A stretch of 64,000 nt of DNA from Phlebopus portentosus (lineage: Eukaryota > Basidiomycota > Agaricomycetes > Boletales > Boletinellaceae). Location of the stretch: assembly GCA_037892935.1 (NCBI GenBank), contig JAYXKI010000001.1, positions 1,922,001 to 1,986,000 on the forward strand. The letters are read 5' to 3'. Shown in pieces: positions 53,619 through 64,000 of the stretch (the first letter of the stretch is position 1; every line of letters starts with the position of its first letter). The notes beneath the pieces were generated by a model, which was not told the DNA's origin, ran no database searches, and saw only the letters and a list, made by a program, of their open reading frames with translations. Made by a program: the position numbers and the translations under genes.

Positions 53619-56440
53619 TTATCGCTCTCCCTTCACCTTCGCCTTGTTCTTTGATCCCTTCCTGCTAATCGCCCCGATCCTATCGGCTTTGTTGGATCTA
53701 ACACCTTCACTCACATGGCTCTTTCTCTTCTCCCCGATCTCACGCTCAAACACTCCCTGTTTTGCAGTAACTCTCCCCAGTTTTCGCTTCTTTTTTTCCG
53801 AGTTCTTTGCCTTGCCCGGCTTTTGTTTCCGAAATTCAGGCAATCCAATCTTCGTGGGACGCGAAGACTTTTTCGCGTTGCGTACAGCGGCGCGAACAGC
53901 AGCTGTCTCGCTCGCATCTTCCTGCAGTGCGAGTTTTCTTCGTTTTGCTCGTCGCGACAGACCGGCAAATTTATCACGCTTAGGACCCTGAGCGGGGAAC
54001 ATTCGTCGTCAGTTTTTCCCTACATTCCTGTTTCAATTGAAAAGAAGGCACCTTCGTATCCACAACTTCTTTGGCCTTTTCCTTCGAGGGAACCGCAACT
54101 CCCGAAGCTAATTCATATTGCTTCTTGCTGGTTTCTAAGAGGCATCGGCGATCAATCAGTAATTCTAATCCATCTAGATAATGTGAACCTCGAGCATACC
54201 TTTCGCAGCGAGCTTCTCCTTTTCGGTCTGGAACCACGTCCGCGCTGGCCTTGAGAATATCTCTTTCTCATGCTCAATCAAATTCTCTCCCTTCTTGAGA
54301 TCTCTCTCCGCCTGTCGCAGTGCCTTCTCTTCCTTCTCTTCCCTCAACACCTCGGTAATCTCACCCTTTATCTCAACGAGCCGTTTCGACCACAATGCCA
54401 ATTGGTCTGTGGGTATTGTACGGTGTCGAACTTTATCCGCGTCAGAAGCGTGCTTAATCGCTGCTTTGAGGATCTTTCGGTCTGCTTCTCCGACCAAGGT
54501 CACCGAACTACGAACATTGTCAGACAATTTGACTCATTCAATTACTCAATTACCGAGAAAAGCCGGGCTCACCGTCCCTTCTTTCCCGCCCGGGCCGTTC
54601 GACCAACGCGATGAAGATATTGAGCTAACTGACCCGGCATATCATAATTAACGACGGTCTCGATACCTTTGATATCTAGACCGCGAGACGCGAGATCAGT
54701 CGCCATAAGATAGTCAACAGACCCATCGCGGAAAAGTTGAAGAGCACGTAAGCGCTGCATAAACCAATCAGTCGGCAGACAACTATAGAATAGCCTTGTG
54801 AACCCGCCTGAACCTGACTGAGGTCGCCGTGCAGCTCCTCGGCCTTCATTCCAAGAATTCCAAAGACGACACGCATTTGATGTGCCAGCTTCTTGCTGCT
54901 GAAGAACACAAGCACTCCTTGCTTGAATGCACGCTTGCACAAAGCAACGAACAGCGCGGGTCGCTCAGACTCCTTTCCTGAGCGTACACGCACAAACTCC
55001 TGTATGAGCCCGCGGGCAGTGCTACGTTTCGGGTCTACGAATAATTTCACGGGTCTGCTGAGTGACATCCGTACGAGCTCATCTACGTCGTCTGTCATCG
55101 TTGCGGAGAATAGCATGGTTTGTCGTGAGGTTGGACAAGCTTGTATAATTTCCTTCAGTTCATCTGCAAAGCCTTCTGAGAGCATTCTGTCCGCTTCATC
55201 AAGTATAAGCACGTCAAGGGTTTCCAGGCCAAAAGATGGGGAGTTCCGTAGATGGTCGATGAGCCTTCCGGGAGTTGCGACAAGTATATCAGGACGCGTT
55301 CGCAGCTCTGCCTCCTGCGCTTTAAGAGAAAGACCGCCTGAAAATCCGAGTTAGATGTTCTCCGTTTGTTAACTCGAAATGCTAAGAAACATACCAACAA
55401 TCAGTGAAATTCGGACGTCCATATACGCGGCAAGTTTCCTCGCTACATCAGTACACTGGACGCCAAGTTCACGTGTCGGCACAAGCACAACGCATCGTAC
55501 CGCTGCCTTGTTCTTTCCGCGTTCACGATACATAAGCCTTTCGAGGACTGGTATCATAAAGGCGGCCGTTTTACCAGACCCAGTCACCGCATTCCCGACT
55601 ACATCCTTTCCGAGGAGTGCAACAGGAATCGTAGCAGCTTGGATAGGTGTAGGAGTGGTGAAACCAAGGGTAGTGAGTGCTTTCAGGAGGGGTCGAGAAA
55701 GGGACATCGTAGTGAAGGTCGTATGGGTAGTTTTTTCCGATGTCGAAGGATCATCTGGCGACGCGAAAAATGCTGCCTTGCGTTCCTTCTCTGCCTGAGT
55801 CTCTTCCTCGCTCTCGGGCTCTGAGCTCTCATCCTCGCTTTGTACCTTTTCGTCACCTGTTCCCCCCTCCAAGACTTCATCACTATCGTCCCCCTCTTCA
55901 TCTGTCGTTGCCAACGAATCTTCGCTCTCTTCTGCCTCGTTATGTATTAGGTCTTTATCCTCCGCTTCACTTCCGGACAAGTCTTCTTCAGAACAAATAT
56001 CTTCATCTTCGTCATCCTCTTCTTCTTCGTCAGTTTCTTCAACGTCCACATCTCGTTTACGTTTCTTTGCAGCATTTGAGAGTTTTCTTCTTGCAATTAT
56101 GTCTTCAACAGAAACAGGTTCCTGATTTGGTCGGGCTTTGAGTCAGCAAATAAATGTAGAGTATCGGTGAGATCATGTCCACACTCACTCGCTTTGAACC
56201 CTTTACCAGATCTCCTAAGCCATCATCCTCATTGAGCGCCTCGTCGTAGACATCCCCGGTCAAGTCAAAGGCAAACTCTGGGTTTAGTGTATCTTTCTCG
56301 TCTGGTGCAGAATCGTCCACGAACACTGTCTTGTTCGATTCCTTCGCTTTACCACCCTTTGCTTTCGCAGATTTTTGCGGTTCCTTTGTAACTTCCTCAA
56401 CATCAGAGTCAATTGTCATAATAAGGTCGTCCAGAGCCAT
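53619..56440 (-). CDS. DRS1: DEAD-box RNA helicase Drs1 (DDX27)
   Basis: Exons 56440-56189, 56121-55395, 55337-54814, 54754-54573, 54507-54200, 54134-54052, 53987-53619; 814 residues, phases closed. The first 230 residues are acidic and repetitive; the helicase core follows: Q motif region ([14 protein letters not shown]), motif [14 protein letters not shown], Ia [16 protein letters not shown], Ib [66 protein letters not shown]. The C-terminal third is Lys/Arg-rich ([10 protein letters not shown], nucleolar type). It is needed for 60S subunit assembly in the nucleolus. The acidic head and basic tail are characteristic of Drs1. Confidence 0.95.
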
Positions 56441-56888
56441 GGTGCCGGATGAAGCTAGGTGGAACGTCTGAGCTGACCGGACAACCTCAAGTTCATTTTC
56501 TTCAAACAAACAAAAAATTAGGCAGCCTGATGATCGACGTCCCAAAACAGTAACAGGAATGAGAAATTTCCTATACAGTATACCGATCGATCGCGAATAA
56601 AAGACAGGAGCATCATAAGTCTGTGGCGAAACACCTATGCGAGATGGGCTATGCAGAATTTCACTACAACTATTAAATGATAGCGAAGGGATGTAATATG
56701 GTGGTGGTGGTGGTGGTGATTTGTCCTAAGGACAGATGCAGAGGGTAAAAGTCTATGGTCAAGCCAGGTCCATGATGTCGTGAAAGATAGTACGTGCATA
56801 AATAAAACAAACGTGTCCAGTAGTAGCAACGACCTCTGTCCCATGCCCTCGCGCGTATAATACACACGAAGAGCGACGAACGTCTCGA
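56441..56888. other. Intergenic region upstream of DRS1
   Basis: 448 bp; a GGT/GTG microsatellite of about 20 bp at 56700-56720. No gene seen; the frames here are translations of the repeat. Confidence 0.5.
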
Positions 56889-57455
56889 TCATGTCCACAC
56901 CAGGCATACGCCACCTATAATACCCGCCGCGATGGAAACAAACGTCGTTGCACTGAGGTCGAGAGCTGCAGAGACGTAGCTATCGTCTGGACCATAAATG
57001 CCAGAATCGCTGGAAGCTCCCGGACTAGGTGCGCCGCCTGACCCGGTACCTCCTCCATCAACGCTCTGAGTGGCTGTTGGCAGTGCTGAACTCGACGAAG
57101 ACGATGAAGTTGAGTTCGATGTGCTATTCGATGAGCTCGTGCTGTTGCCCGAGTTGGACGAGTTTGAGCTCGAATTAGAGTTGGTGGGCGTAGAGTCGGC
57201 CGCCGAACCTGTCAAGGTGACGAGGCTTGTAATGGTCTGTGTCTGCGTCTGGCGGTCGCTGTCGAGCCCGACCGAAGTCGAAAGTATCGTTGATACCTGG
57301 GCATTATTGCTACTGCCGCCAGATTCATCCTGTATGTTAAAGTGGAATGAGAAGAGCCATATTGAGAATCTTAATCTTTAAAAGACGCGACGACATACCT
57401 GGGCGAGGGTTAAGAGAGGAACAGCGAGAAAAGCGAGTAGGGTCAAAGGACGCAT
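56889..57455 (-). CDS. Mucin-like, probably GPI-anchored surface protein
   Basis: Exons 57455-57399 and 57329-56889 (69-nt intron), 165 residues. Signal peptide MRPLTLLAFLAVPLLTLAQ is exactly the first exon. A middle of about 45 residues is almost only Ser, Asn and Thr, a site of O-glycosylation. The end has a small spacer, then ATTFVSIAAGIIGGVCLVW, a hydrophobic tail at the very C terminus as in GPI-anchored proteins. Likely a cell-wall protein; no enzymatic domain. Short Ser-rich proteins of this build are common in basidiomycetes. Confidence 0.8.
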
Positions 57456-57812
57456 GGCTGTGAGCGAAGGGAAAGACGACGGATTGGAGAAAGAGATAGA
57501 AAGGAGGGACAGCGAGGAGACACGGCGATGGTCGCTGGCAATGTGGGAAAGTGACTGCGATGCGATGTGCATGATGTGACATAATCAAAGAGTATGTAAT
57601 GAGATGAAGCGGAGCAATGCGGGAGAGATAAAGTTTTGTGGGTACGTGACGTCGGAACAGAAAGGAACCCCGCCCAGTAACTCTGCCCCGCACCTTGGCA
57701 TAAAGTCACAGTCATTCATTCTGCATCTGCTCTTCCCCGCGTCTCCTCTTTCCTTTGCCCCCCCACTTACTACCTTCCCCACATACTGGGAGGAAACTCG
57801 TAACTCAACGCC
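57456..57812. promoter_or_regulatory. Divergent promoter region
   Basis: 357 bp between the start codons of the mucin-like gene and the YW-motif gene. No clear TATA box; pyrimidine-rich close to 57730-57780, the kind of stretch often found before fungal transcript starts. Confidence 0.5.
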
Positions 57813-59276
57813 ATGGACGACGCTCCTGCTCCCCTTCCACCTCACGTGGTCTCTCTCCTCCTTTCCTATCTATCAAGGCTCGACGATCCGCTTTCTCCAC
57901 ATCTCATTTCAACTCCTCTTCGCCAGCGCCATAATTTCCTCGGTCTTGGTCAAGTTCTTGAGTCCACTCAGGATGCCGCTGCCTACCTCTCCTGGCCTTC
58001 ATCCCCAGGCTCAGAAGATGACTCGCTCCGCGTGGTAGACCTGCTTCGCTCTCTGCCTTCTCCGGAAAACTTTGATCCTCTTCTCGCATATCCTACAAAG
58101 TACTCTTTCGATGGAGAAGCCGTCTATGCGCATGCGCAAGTCCCTCTGGATGGATTTCTCAGTGACAGCACAATCGGGCTGCGGCTCGTCTTTCGCTGGG
58201 AAGCAAAAAATGGCGAGGGCACCATAGAAGGCCATGAAGGTGTTGGGACGAACATTGACAACTGGAAATATCACGACGCAAAACCAATGCCATTTCCTCC
58301 GAACTCATATGACTCGCCTCAAGAAGCGTTGCATCCGGAGGCAGAAGCCTTAACCCCTACACAGAGTCATCCTTCGTCTGGTGATCAATTACCAACGAGT
58401 TTCAGGTCACAGCCTCACATTGAACAAAACTCCGACTCTGATGATGATGCCTATTGGGACTCTTATGGCCGATCAAGCTCCGATGACGACGATGAGGGTA
58501 TATACAATCCACACCGAAGTACGGCAAGCAAAGCGGACAATGACGACGACAAGGCCGAGGAAGCTTATTGGGCTCAGTATGCCTCCGTGCACGGTAAGCG
58601 TGATCCATATGCACGAGTTGCTTGCAGGCATATTAATATACGTCTTCATACAGGTACCGCCGACTCGACACGTCATTCTCCGTTGCCACAAAAACGCAAA
58701 CTGCATGATCCGTCCCAACCAATTGCAGTCCGACCTTCTCTCGATTACTCTTCGCACCTCGACAGATGCGGCAGCCAAGAGTTTCTGACTTCGGATGAAA
58801 CCTCAGAGCCATACGACACTGAGCGTATCGACTACCTACACCACCTCACTACTTTCCGGGGACGAGAAACTTCACCTGAAGGCGTTCCCTGCCCTGAAGC
58901 CCTTTCTCGCCGCCTGCACAACCTCAGTCCTCTCGTTAGCTTCGCTCCGTCACCTGCTCCTCCAGAAGCGGATGCAGACACGTTAGGTCTTGAAAATGTG
59001 GAATCTCCCGATTCTGTATCGCCAGACACTAGCGACACGCAGACGCTGACACCCCCCGGAGATACGCAGACGAGCGCAATTCCCGAGCTGTCGTTATCCA
59101 CATCCACTTCTCCTCTCGTCGACAAAGGTCGGGATGGAGTCGTTCATTCCGGCGTGCATGAAGCCGTTAGGGGTGTTTACAAGCTATGGGCTGCTTCTCG
59201 CGGAGTACAAACCGACACGACTATCGACAAAGATGAGTTCCTCGGTCTGGTACGCGATGCGCTCCGATTTGTGTAA
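57813..59276 (+). CDS. Conserved-looking acidic protein with YW motifs, unknown function
   Basis: Exons 57813-58593 and 58654-59276, 467 residues; the 60-nt intron is a multiple of three, so a 487-residue form is also open. The N-terminal 150 residues look globular (LPPHVVSLLLSYLSRLD, FDPLLAYPTKYSFDGEAVYAH). The middle is acidic and has two similar motifs, DDDAYWDSYG and EEAYWAQYAS. The tail has a helical segment, GVHEAVRGVYKLWAASRG, then DKDEFLGLVRDALR. No domain recognised. The sharp splice sites (GGTAAGCG, TACAG) favour removal of the intron, which would otherwise add a Cys/Arg/His stretch between the motif and the Ser-rich part. Confidence 0.72.
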   Translation: MDDAPAPLPPHVVSLLLSYLSRLDDPLSPHLISTPLRQRHNFLGLGQVLESTQDAAAYLSWPSSPGSEDDSLRVVDLLRSLPSPENFDPLLAYPTKYSFDGEAVYAHAQVPLDGFLSDSTIGLRLVFRWEAKNGEGTIEGHEGVGTNIDNWKYHDAKPMPFPPNSYDSPQEALHPEAEALTPTQSHPSSGDQLPTSFRSQPHIEQNSDSDDDAYWDSYGRSSSDDDDEGIYNPHRSTASKADNDDDKAEEAYWAQYASVHGKRDPYARVACRHINIRLHTGTADSTRHSPLPQKRKLHDPSQPIAVRPSLDYSSHLDRCGSQEFLTSDETSEPYDTERIDYLHHLTTFRGRETSPEGVPCPEALSRRLHNLSPLVSFAPSPAPPEADADTLGLENVESPDSVSPDTSDTQTLTPPGDTQTSAIPELSLSTSTSPLVDKGRDGVVHSGVHEAVRGVYKLWAASRGVQTDTTIDKDEFLGLVRDALRFV

Positions 59277-59899
59277 CTTTTTGTGTACTGCTGTCAGTTT
59301 ACCATGCTGATCATTTTCTTCCGCAATTCTCTCATATCGTTTTAACACTTTTCTTCATTCATCATTCATTAGTATCAATGCATGTATCTATTTCCCGAAT
59401 TCCGTTCCTGTCTATCCTTTCTCAATATGTACCTACTGCAAAAAAAAAAAAAATAGCTAGGTGAATGTATCAACGGAATGCAATTTTCCTTTTTCACTCC
59501 AATCTTCAGTCTGAACGAAAGAAAGATTGTGAAATTAAGGATAACTATTGATGTAAGCTACACGAAAAAAACAATTCTGGGTTATTCTCGGTATGCACAA
59601 GTTTGATGCACGGGGAAACACCAGGTAAAGACAGGACTACTTCAGAGAAGTAATAAATGTCGTCAAAAATGTCCGAGGTGACAAACGGACTCGAATGAGG
59701 GCACGACGAGACGGATTGCAAGTGAGAAGAATGCAAGAACGAACATGAAATTGGTGCGATGAAATCAATGGTGATAGCGTTATGGTGATGGTGACGGTAT
59801 GCAGCAATATGTATCGTGTTTATGGTGGTCCATGGGCAATTTTTAGTCACCCAGGTAGACCAATCCTAATTTTCGGAACAGTATAAGAGTCTGTGCTGT
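59277..59899. other. Convergent 3' region
   Basis: About 620 bp between two stop codons facing each other. Contains a run of 13 A (near 59440-59453). Nothing coding seen. Confidence 0.5.
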
Positions 59900-60970
59900 T
59901 TACGAGGACTCAGCAGTCTCTAGGTTCACTTGCATTGCATCCGAGATGAGTCCACCGAGCTGCACGACAGCATAATCAAGCACATCAAGGACGCTATTCG
60001 AATCAGGTCCCGAAGTCCCTGATGCCGTCGCGCCGGTCGAGCTGCTAGTCGAAGTCGAGGTCGTCGAGGTAGGCGATGAGGTCGACGTGCTCGAGGAGCT
60101 GGACCAGGTAGAAGTGCTCGAGCTAGAGCTCCACGTCGACGTGCTCGACCAGCTCGTCGACTCGGGAGTCCAGGTACTCGTTGACGATGGGGGCGGAGAG
60201 GACGAGCTTGTAGTGGATGGCTCCGTGTTACCGCTACCGAAGCTCCAAGAGGCGTAGAATTCGCCTTGGTCGAGGGGAGCGAAGAATTCGAAGAGGCTCT
60301 CCGTAAGGTCTATCGCTCCGAACGGACATCCTGCACACTATTAACAAAGAGTAAGGCACGTCCAACCAACAATTATATATCGAAGCTACATACCCTGTCC
60401 ATGATCTGAGCTTGCGTTGACCTGCCATTGTACGTGATAGTGATCGGCTCAAAGCAATGTTCGCCAGAGCCGTATTGCTGCATGAATGAACCGGATCTCA
60501 GTAAAAGGAGTAATATCCAATGAAGTTCATCAAGTGCGTGCCTCTGAATTCAAAGCGACAATCTATTCGTTACCTTTCAGTATCTGCGCTTCACCACCAA
60601 AGAAAGATAGATGGCACTCACAAAATCACTGGCACTATTGGTTTGCCCACACGCACCCCTGCGCAACATTCACGCGTCAATCACGGCTCAATGACAGGTC
60701 TCGGATTGAAAAACACGCCGACGCGCTCGGCCCATCATCTTTAGAGAAAACTCACAGGCCAGCAGCATAATTCGTGCACCGAGCGCCGTCAAATCGTTTG
60801 CTGAGCTTCCAGTCACTCTGAGGCGTGCTACCTCGTTCAGTAACATTCACTGAACCATGAGCACGCGCCAGCTTGTCGTGGCTTCCGTGGTGTCCAGCGT
60901 GATTTGAAAGAGCGAAAACCGATGGCGCTGCTAACGCAAAAACAAGCGTGACGAGAGAAAGACGGGCCAT
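59900..60970 (-). CDS. Secreted double-psi-beta-barrel (expansin/RlpA-like) protein
   Basis: Exons 60970-60756, 60658-60622, 60562-60542, 60477-60394, 60337-59900; 264 residues. Signal peptide (RLSLVTLVFALAAPSVFA), then the barrel: ARCTNYAAGLGACGQTN, DFIVALNSEQYGSGEHC, ITITYNGRSTQAQIMDRC and CAGCPFGAIDLTESLFEFF, with the Cys pairs and the catalytic-type Asp of barwin/expansin folds. A tail of about 115 residues is Ser/Thr/Trp-rich (STSTWSSSS repeats) and probably O-glycosylated. It acts outside the cell, perhaps loosening cell-wall polysaccharide. The third intron (60541-60478) begins GC instead of GT; the alternative readings break the conserved NSxQYG segment. Confidence 0.86.
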
Positions 60971-61424
60971 AGGGAATGAACAACAACGTCAAGGGTGAAA
61001 GAGTGAAGAACAATTGTCCTGTGTGAATGGGTTTCTATGGGATAAAAAGAGCGGTGATGGCTGACGAGCCGAACAGTGGACGGAGTGAAGGGACGAAACA
61101 GAAACGGAGGTGAATATGGTTGAGAGAGTGAAAAGAGACGAGAAAAGAAATTCATTCAGAGAAGCGCGTGATCAAAAATAAATTCATAAAATGGGCGCGC
61201 ACCCCCAGTTCGAGTTCAGATGAAGCCCGATCGCCGATCCTTGCGGTCTCGAACCTCGCATTACCCTCAAATAGAAAACAGCCAAGAGCAATAACATTTC
61301 GTGGCCAGAGCAAAACGACAGCTATATACAATACAAAATGTGCCAGATGTGTTGAAATGTTTGAAAACATTCAGGAAAAAAAAATTTCGCTTAGCCTTCA
61401 TGCCCATAGTAATCCAACCATGCC
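60971..61424. promoter_or_regulatory. Promoter of the barrel protein and 3' flank of the SRA gene
   Basis: 454 bp, purine-rich on the plus strand up to about 61150. No gene seen. Confidence 0.45.
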
Positions 61425-62911
61425 TTACGCTTCTTCGTCATTTTCCCCTTCCGCATCATCATCCACTTGCGTTGATGATTCAGTATCCTGCGTCGACGCA
61501 ACATGAGTCTCCTCGTCTTCTTCATCCTCATCGCTTGATCTATTCCCGTTTAATTCCTCCTCCGCTTCAGCGTCAAGATCCCTCTTTGGCAGGGGCGGCT
61601 GGCCTGGGAGGCGCTGCAAAAGAATACCTTCAGCTCGTCATCCAGTACAGCAGTTAATAGTAGATCACCTTGAAAGCAAATTTGCAAACAAGGAATTTCG
61701 TGTTCACTCCAATTTCCTGCCATGCCTGAAAACGAAAGCAGGTCACGAAATGAAGTATAAACTATTGGTCTGTGGCTTACTTTCTCGACGGTATAGAGTC
61801 CATCATAACGATATCTTATAACCAGTCAGGCATGTCGGATGCTGCACATGCTCGCCTCAGTAAGACTTACCCTTCAACTGGAGCGAAAGGAGAATGCGAT
61901 TTGTATCCTCGAATGACCCGGACCGGGCGTTTGGTCTGCGAAGACTTCAGCAACGATTTGTTGAAGTGGTTTTCGAAGGTCTGATCGGAGCTTTGAGGAG
62001 CGGTACGGAGCTGAAGACGTAGTCAAGTGAGTAAGTATGCCATGTCTCCAGCCCATACGCACATTCTTCGGTTTATCTTTTGTGCCCTTGAGATCCCGTC
62101 CCCCCGAGCCCGTGAAGGTGCTTGCATGGTACTGTTAGCTGTGGAACATTTTCTGAATTCGCAAAACTCACAATCCGTTACCAAGATCCACATCATCATC
62201 GTATCCACCGGAGAGCGCAATCGAGTATGCACCTTGAGGACCAGGCGAAATTCCAGCAACCCATGGCCTAGAAATTTATGAGATTCACCCGGAATGTTTA
62301 TACCAAGCATCTTACGCATGAATAGCATCTAAACTGCAAGCTTCCCTGAATATGTACGCCATGAGCCCCCTTAAAAACAGATATGTCATCCGAGGGCTTA
62401 CCGAGTTTCCCACCATGCTCCAATATCAACGCCTGGAATATGACCGTATTGTTTTCTATTCACGTATTGATATCAGCCATACCGTGGATAACACCAAAGA
62501 AACATACGGATTCTGAGTCCTTTTATTAACGCTACGGGGCTCTCCTTCCATGTCAACGTGCGTATAAGTAGCAACACGATATGTACGCGCCGAGCGATCT
62601 TGCTCAATGACAGCATAGTCGATTTTCTTCCCGGTGTTGCGCCTGCTCCTCCGCAATCCATTACTTTCCGCAGTCGCTTCGACTACACGCGCAGATTTAC
62701 GTGGGCGTCCTTCTTCATCATCTTGCTCATTTTCCTTCATTTCGTCTTTTTTCGGCTTGCGCTTTTTAGACTCTTTCGCAGGCGGCTGCGGTTTAGGCTT
62801 TGTGGCCAGCATAGTATTCTTAACATCATCCAGTCCAAGTTCTTCAAGGAGCTTTTTGTTCCTCTCGATATTCGCGAGACGCTCGCGTTCAGCCTCTGTT
62901 ATACGCGCCAT
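61425..62911 (-). CDS. SRA (YDG) domain protein, probable methyl-CpG reader
   Basis: Nine exons (62911-62508, 62455-62402, 62345-62316, 62267-62172, 62120-62063, 62010-61871, 61814-61781, 61725-61669, 61613-61425), 353 residues, all phases correct. The first 130 residues are basic and helical with a KKRKPKK signal. Residues about 137-285 are the SRA domain: GVDIGAWWETREAC, HAPWVAGISPGPQGAYSIA, GGYDDDVD, FTGSGGRDLKG, RPVRVIRGYKSHSPFAP and YRYDGLYTVEKAW. This fold, known from UHRF1 and SUVH proteins, flips methylated cytosine out of DNA. The tail is acidic (DEDEEDEETH). No RING, PHD or SET domain is present, so it is a reader without an own catalytic module. Nuclear by inference. Confidence 0.92.
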
Positions 62912-63273
62912 GGCTTGCTAGAAATGAGAGAGACAGAAGGAGAAATGTGCAGCGAGAAGATGAAAGTGCGCTTAAAACATAAAAAAGACGTGTTGCTACG
63001 CGAAGCCGTCAAATTCAAACTCCGACTTACACGAGTTAGTTTGGACTATTGGGTACCCCTCGATGGCTACTTAATGCAGAACCATTCACTGAACGAAGTA
63101 TAGTAGTATAGCCGTGTTGCCACGAAATTGGGTATACACATACTAATCCGAACCAAAATCGTCTGAGCATTGCAAGTGTGTACAAAGAAATAGTCGAATG
63201 AAAACAGAGAAAATCCATTTCTAGGTATAGTCCTTATGACACAGGATACGACTGATCCACCAATCACAAGAAA
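62912..63273. promoter_or_regulatory. Promoter of the SRA gene and 3' flank of SEC9
   Basis: 362 bp, no gene; frames here are short and unsupported. Confidence 0.45.
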
Positions 63274-64000
63274 TTACCGAACAATCCTGTTGAGCTAGAA
63301 CGGCGTCAGATACTGCATAGATAAGATACGCGGACGCTTACCTTGGCTGTGTTGATATCGACCTTCATGCCGAGCCTGTCAGTCTTGTCGGTGACACGCA
63401 CGAGACGCTGGTTCTGGGTCTCAAGCTCTGAACCCATAGAAAGACCTAGTGCCTTCATGCGCTTCGTAGCATCCAATATTTCGTCCAAGTTGTCCTCGAT
63501 TTCGTTCTCCATTTCATCGTCAGACTCTGTCGCCTCGAACTGATACCTCTTCCTCTGTTCCTTGCGCATCGCCAACTCGGTAGACGTCATTTGACGTCTG
63601 CCAGCAATACCTTCGCTATTTTGGAAGCCAAACGTGGCGCCTCTTCCAACACGATTCTGGGAATCGCGGACTTCTTGCATTGTTAACTCGCGCTCGGTCA
63701 TTTCTTCCTGATACCTCTGTTCGCGCTTTCGCTCTTGAGCCAGGCGCTTTGCATCTTTGTTGAAGGTGACTGCAGGAATGAAAATAGATCTGTTGAGCTT
63801 CTTGATCTCATCCGCGTTGTCCTCGGCACGAAGAGCGTGGCCCTTTGCAACATCGATGTGGCGCTCGGTGTCTGCGATTTTCTCTGTAAAATGAAAGAAA
63901 TTTCAATTTTTCAGCTATTCGCGAAATACAGGCAGTGAAATCAGAAATCGTATTTACCTGATTGTTCTCCGAGACGAAGCAAAGTGGACCTGCCAACTTC
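63274..64000 (-). CDS. SEC9: SNAP-25 family t-SNARE Sec9, 3' part
   Basis: Exons 63294-63274, 63883-63342 and 64000-63958 (continues beyond the window). The visible protein starts inside the first SNARE helix (STLLRLGEQSEKIADTERH, with Gln at the zero layer), passes KLNRSIFIPAVTFNKDAKR, a charged linker (RLAQERKREQRYQEEM), and ends with the second SNARE helix (NLDEILDATKRMKALGLSM, then SELETQNQRLVRV with its zero-layer Gln) and the terminal KLNRIVR, coded by a 21-base exon. Sec9 supplies two helices to the exocytic SNARE bundle at the plasma membrane. The N-terminal part is outside the window. Confidence 0.93.

Noticed and set aside
1..64000. CRISPR arrays, operons, bacterial promoters or origins
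   Set aside because: The window is eukaryotic (spliced genes, LTR retrotransposons). No regularly spaced direct repeats of the CRISPR type were seen.
1..64000. tRNA or rRNA genes
   Set aside because: No A/B box pair with a foldable cloverleaf was noticed by eye; a tRNAscan run would be needed to exclude one in the intergenic regions.

Overview
This window is nuclear DNA from a filamentous basidiomycete, most probably an agaricomycete. The protein genes are cut by many 50-75 nt introns with GT...AG ends, they include the fungal forms of core eukaryotic genes, and the left half is packed with Ty3/gypsy LTR retrotransposons. Species cannot be fixed from the sequence alone.

Positions 1-37747 are a nested retrotransposon cluster. 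Four element types can be separated. Family A (chromodomain gypsy, LTRs of 418-462 bp starting TGTAAGGACT) has a complete but dead copy at 25124-31741, a 3' half (called B) at 33816-37747 and an inverted 5' fragment at 1129-2279. Element D (minus strand, another chromodomain gypsy) is spread over 2280-25123, with a second 5' piece (D2) at 31742-33815. It carries an extra open frame between pol and its 3' LTR. Element C (4943-16420, plus strand, two LTRs of exactly 1339 bp, 4-bp target duplication) sits just behind the pol stop codon of D and carries an oppositely oriented, spliced cargo gene for a polyglutamine/cysteine-motif protein. A GC-rich 1.8-kb segment of unknown origin interrupts the gag of D. 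Decay is dominated by transitions at CpG sites; in A these have turned catalytic aspartates into asparagine.

About 500 bp of very AT-rich DNA (37748-38230) separates the cluster from an ordinary, transposon-free gene region. From left to right this holds ribosomal protein L15, ARP1 (dynactin actin-like subunit), a cysteine-rich type I membrane protein, a small SVIP-like protein, GPI2/PIG-C, a possible small secreted protein, a bZIP factor, APC4, the DEAD-box helicase DRS1, a mucin-like GPI-anchor protein, a conserved acidic protein with YW motifs, a secreted double-psi-beta-barrel (expansin/RlpA-like) protein, an SRA-domain (methyl-CpG reader type) protein, and the 3' part of SEC9 running off the right edge. 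For all of these except the uncertain 45227-45938 model, the phases of the exons were checked by hand and close in frame.

The genes are not an operon and do not form one pathway; they are housekeeping functions (translation, dynactin transport, ER quality control, GPI synthesis, anaphase promotion, ribosome assembly, exocytosis). The one functional link between the two halves is that the retroelements show CpG-type mutation while the host carries an SRA protein of the kind that reads methylated CpG.
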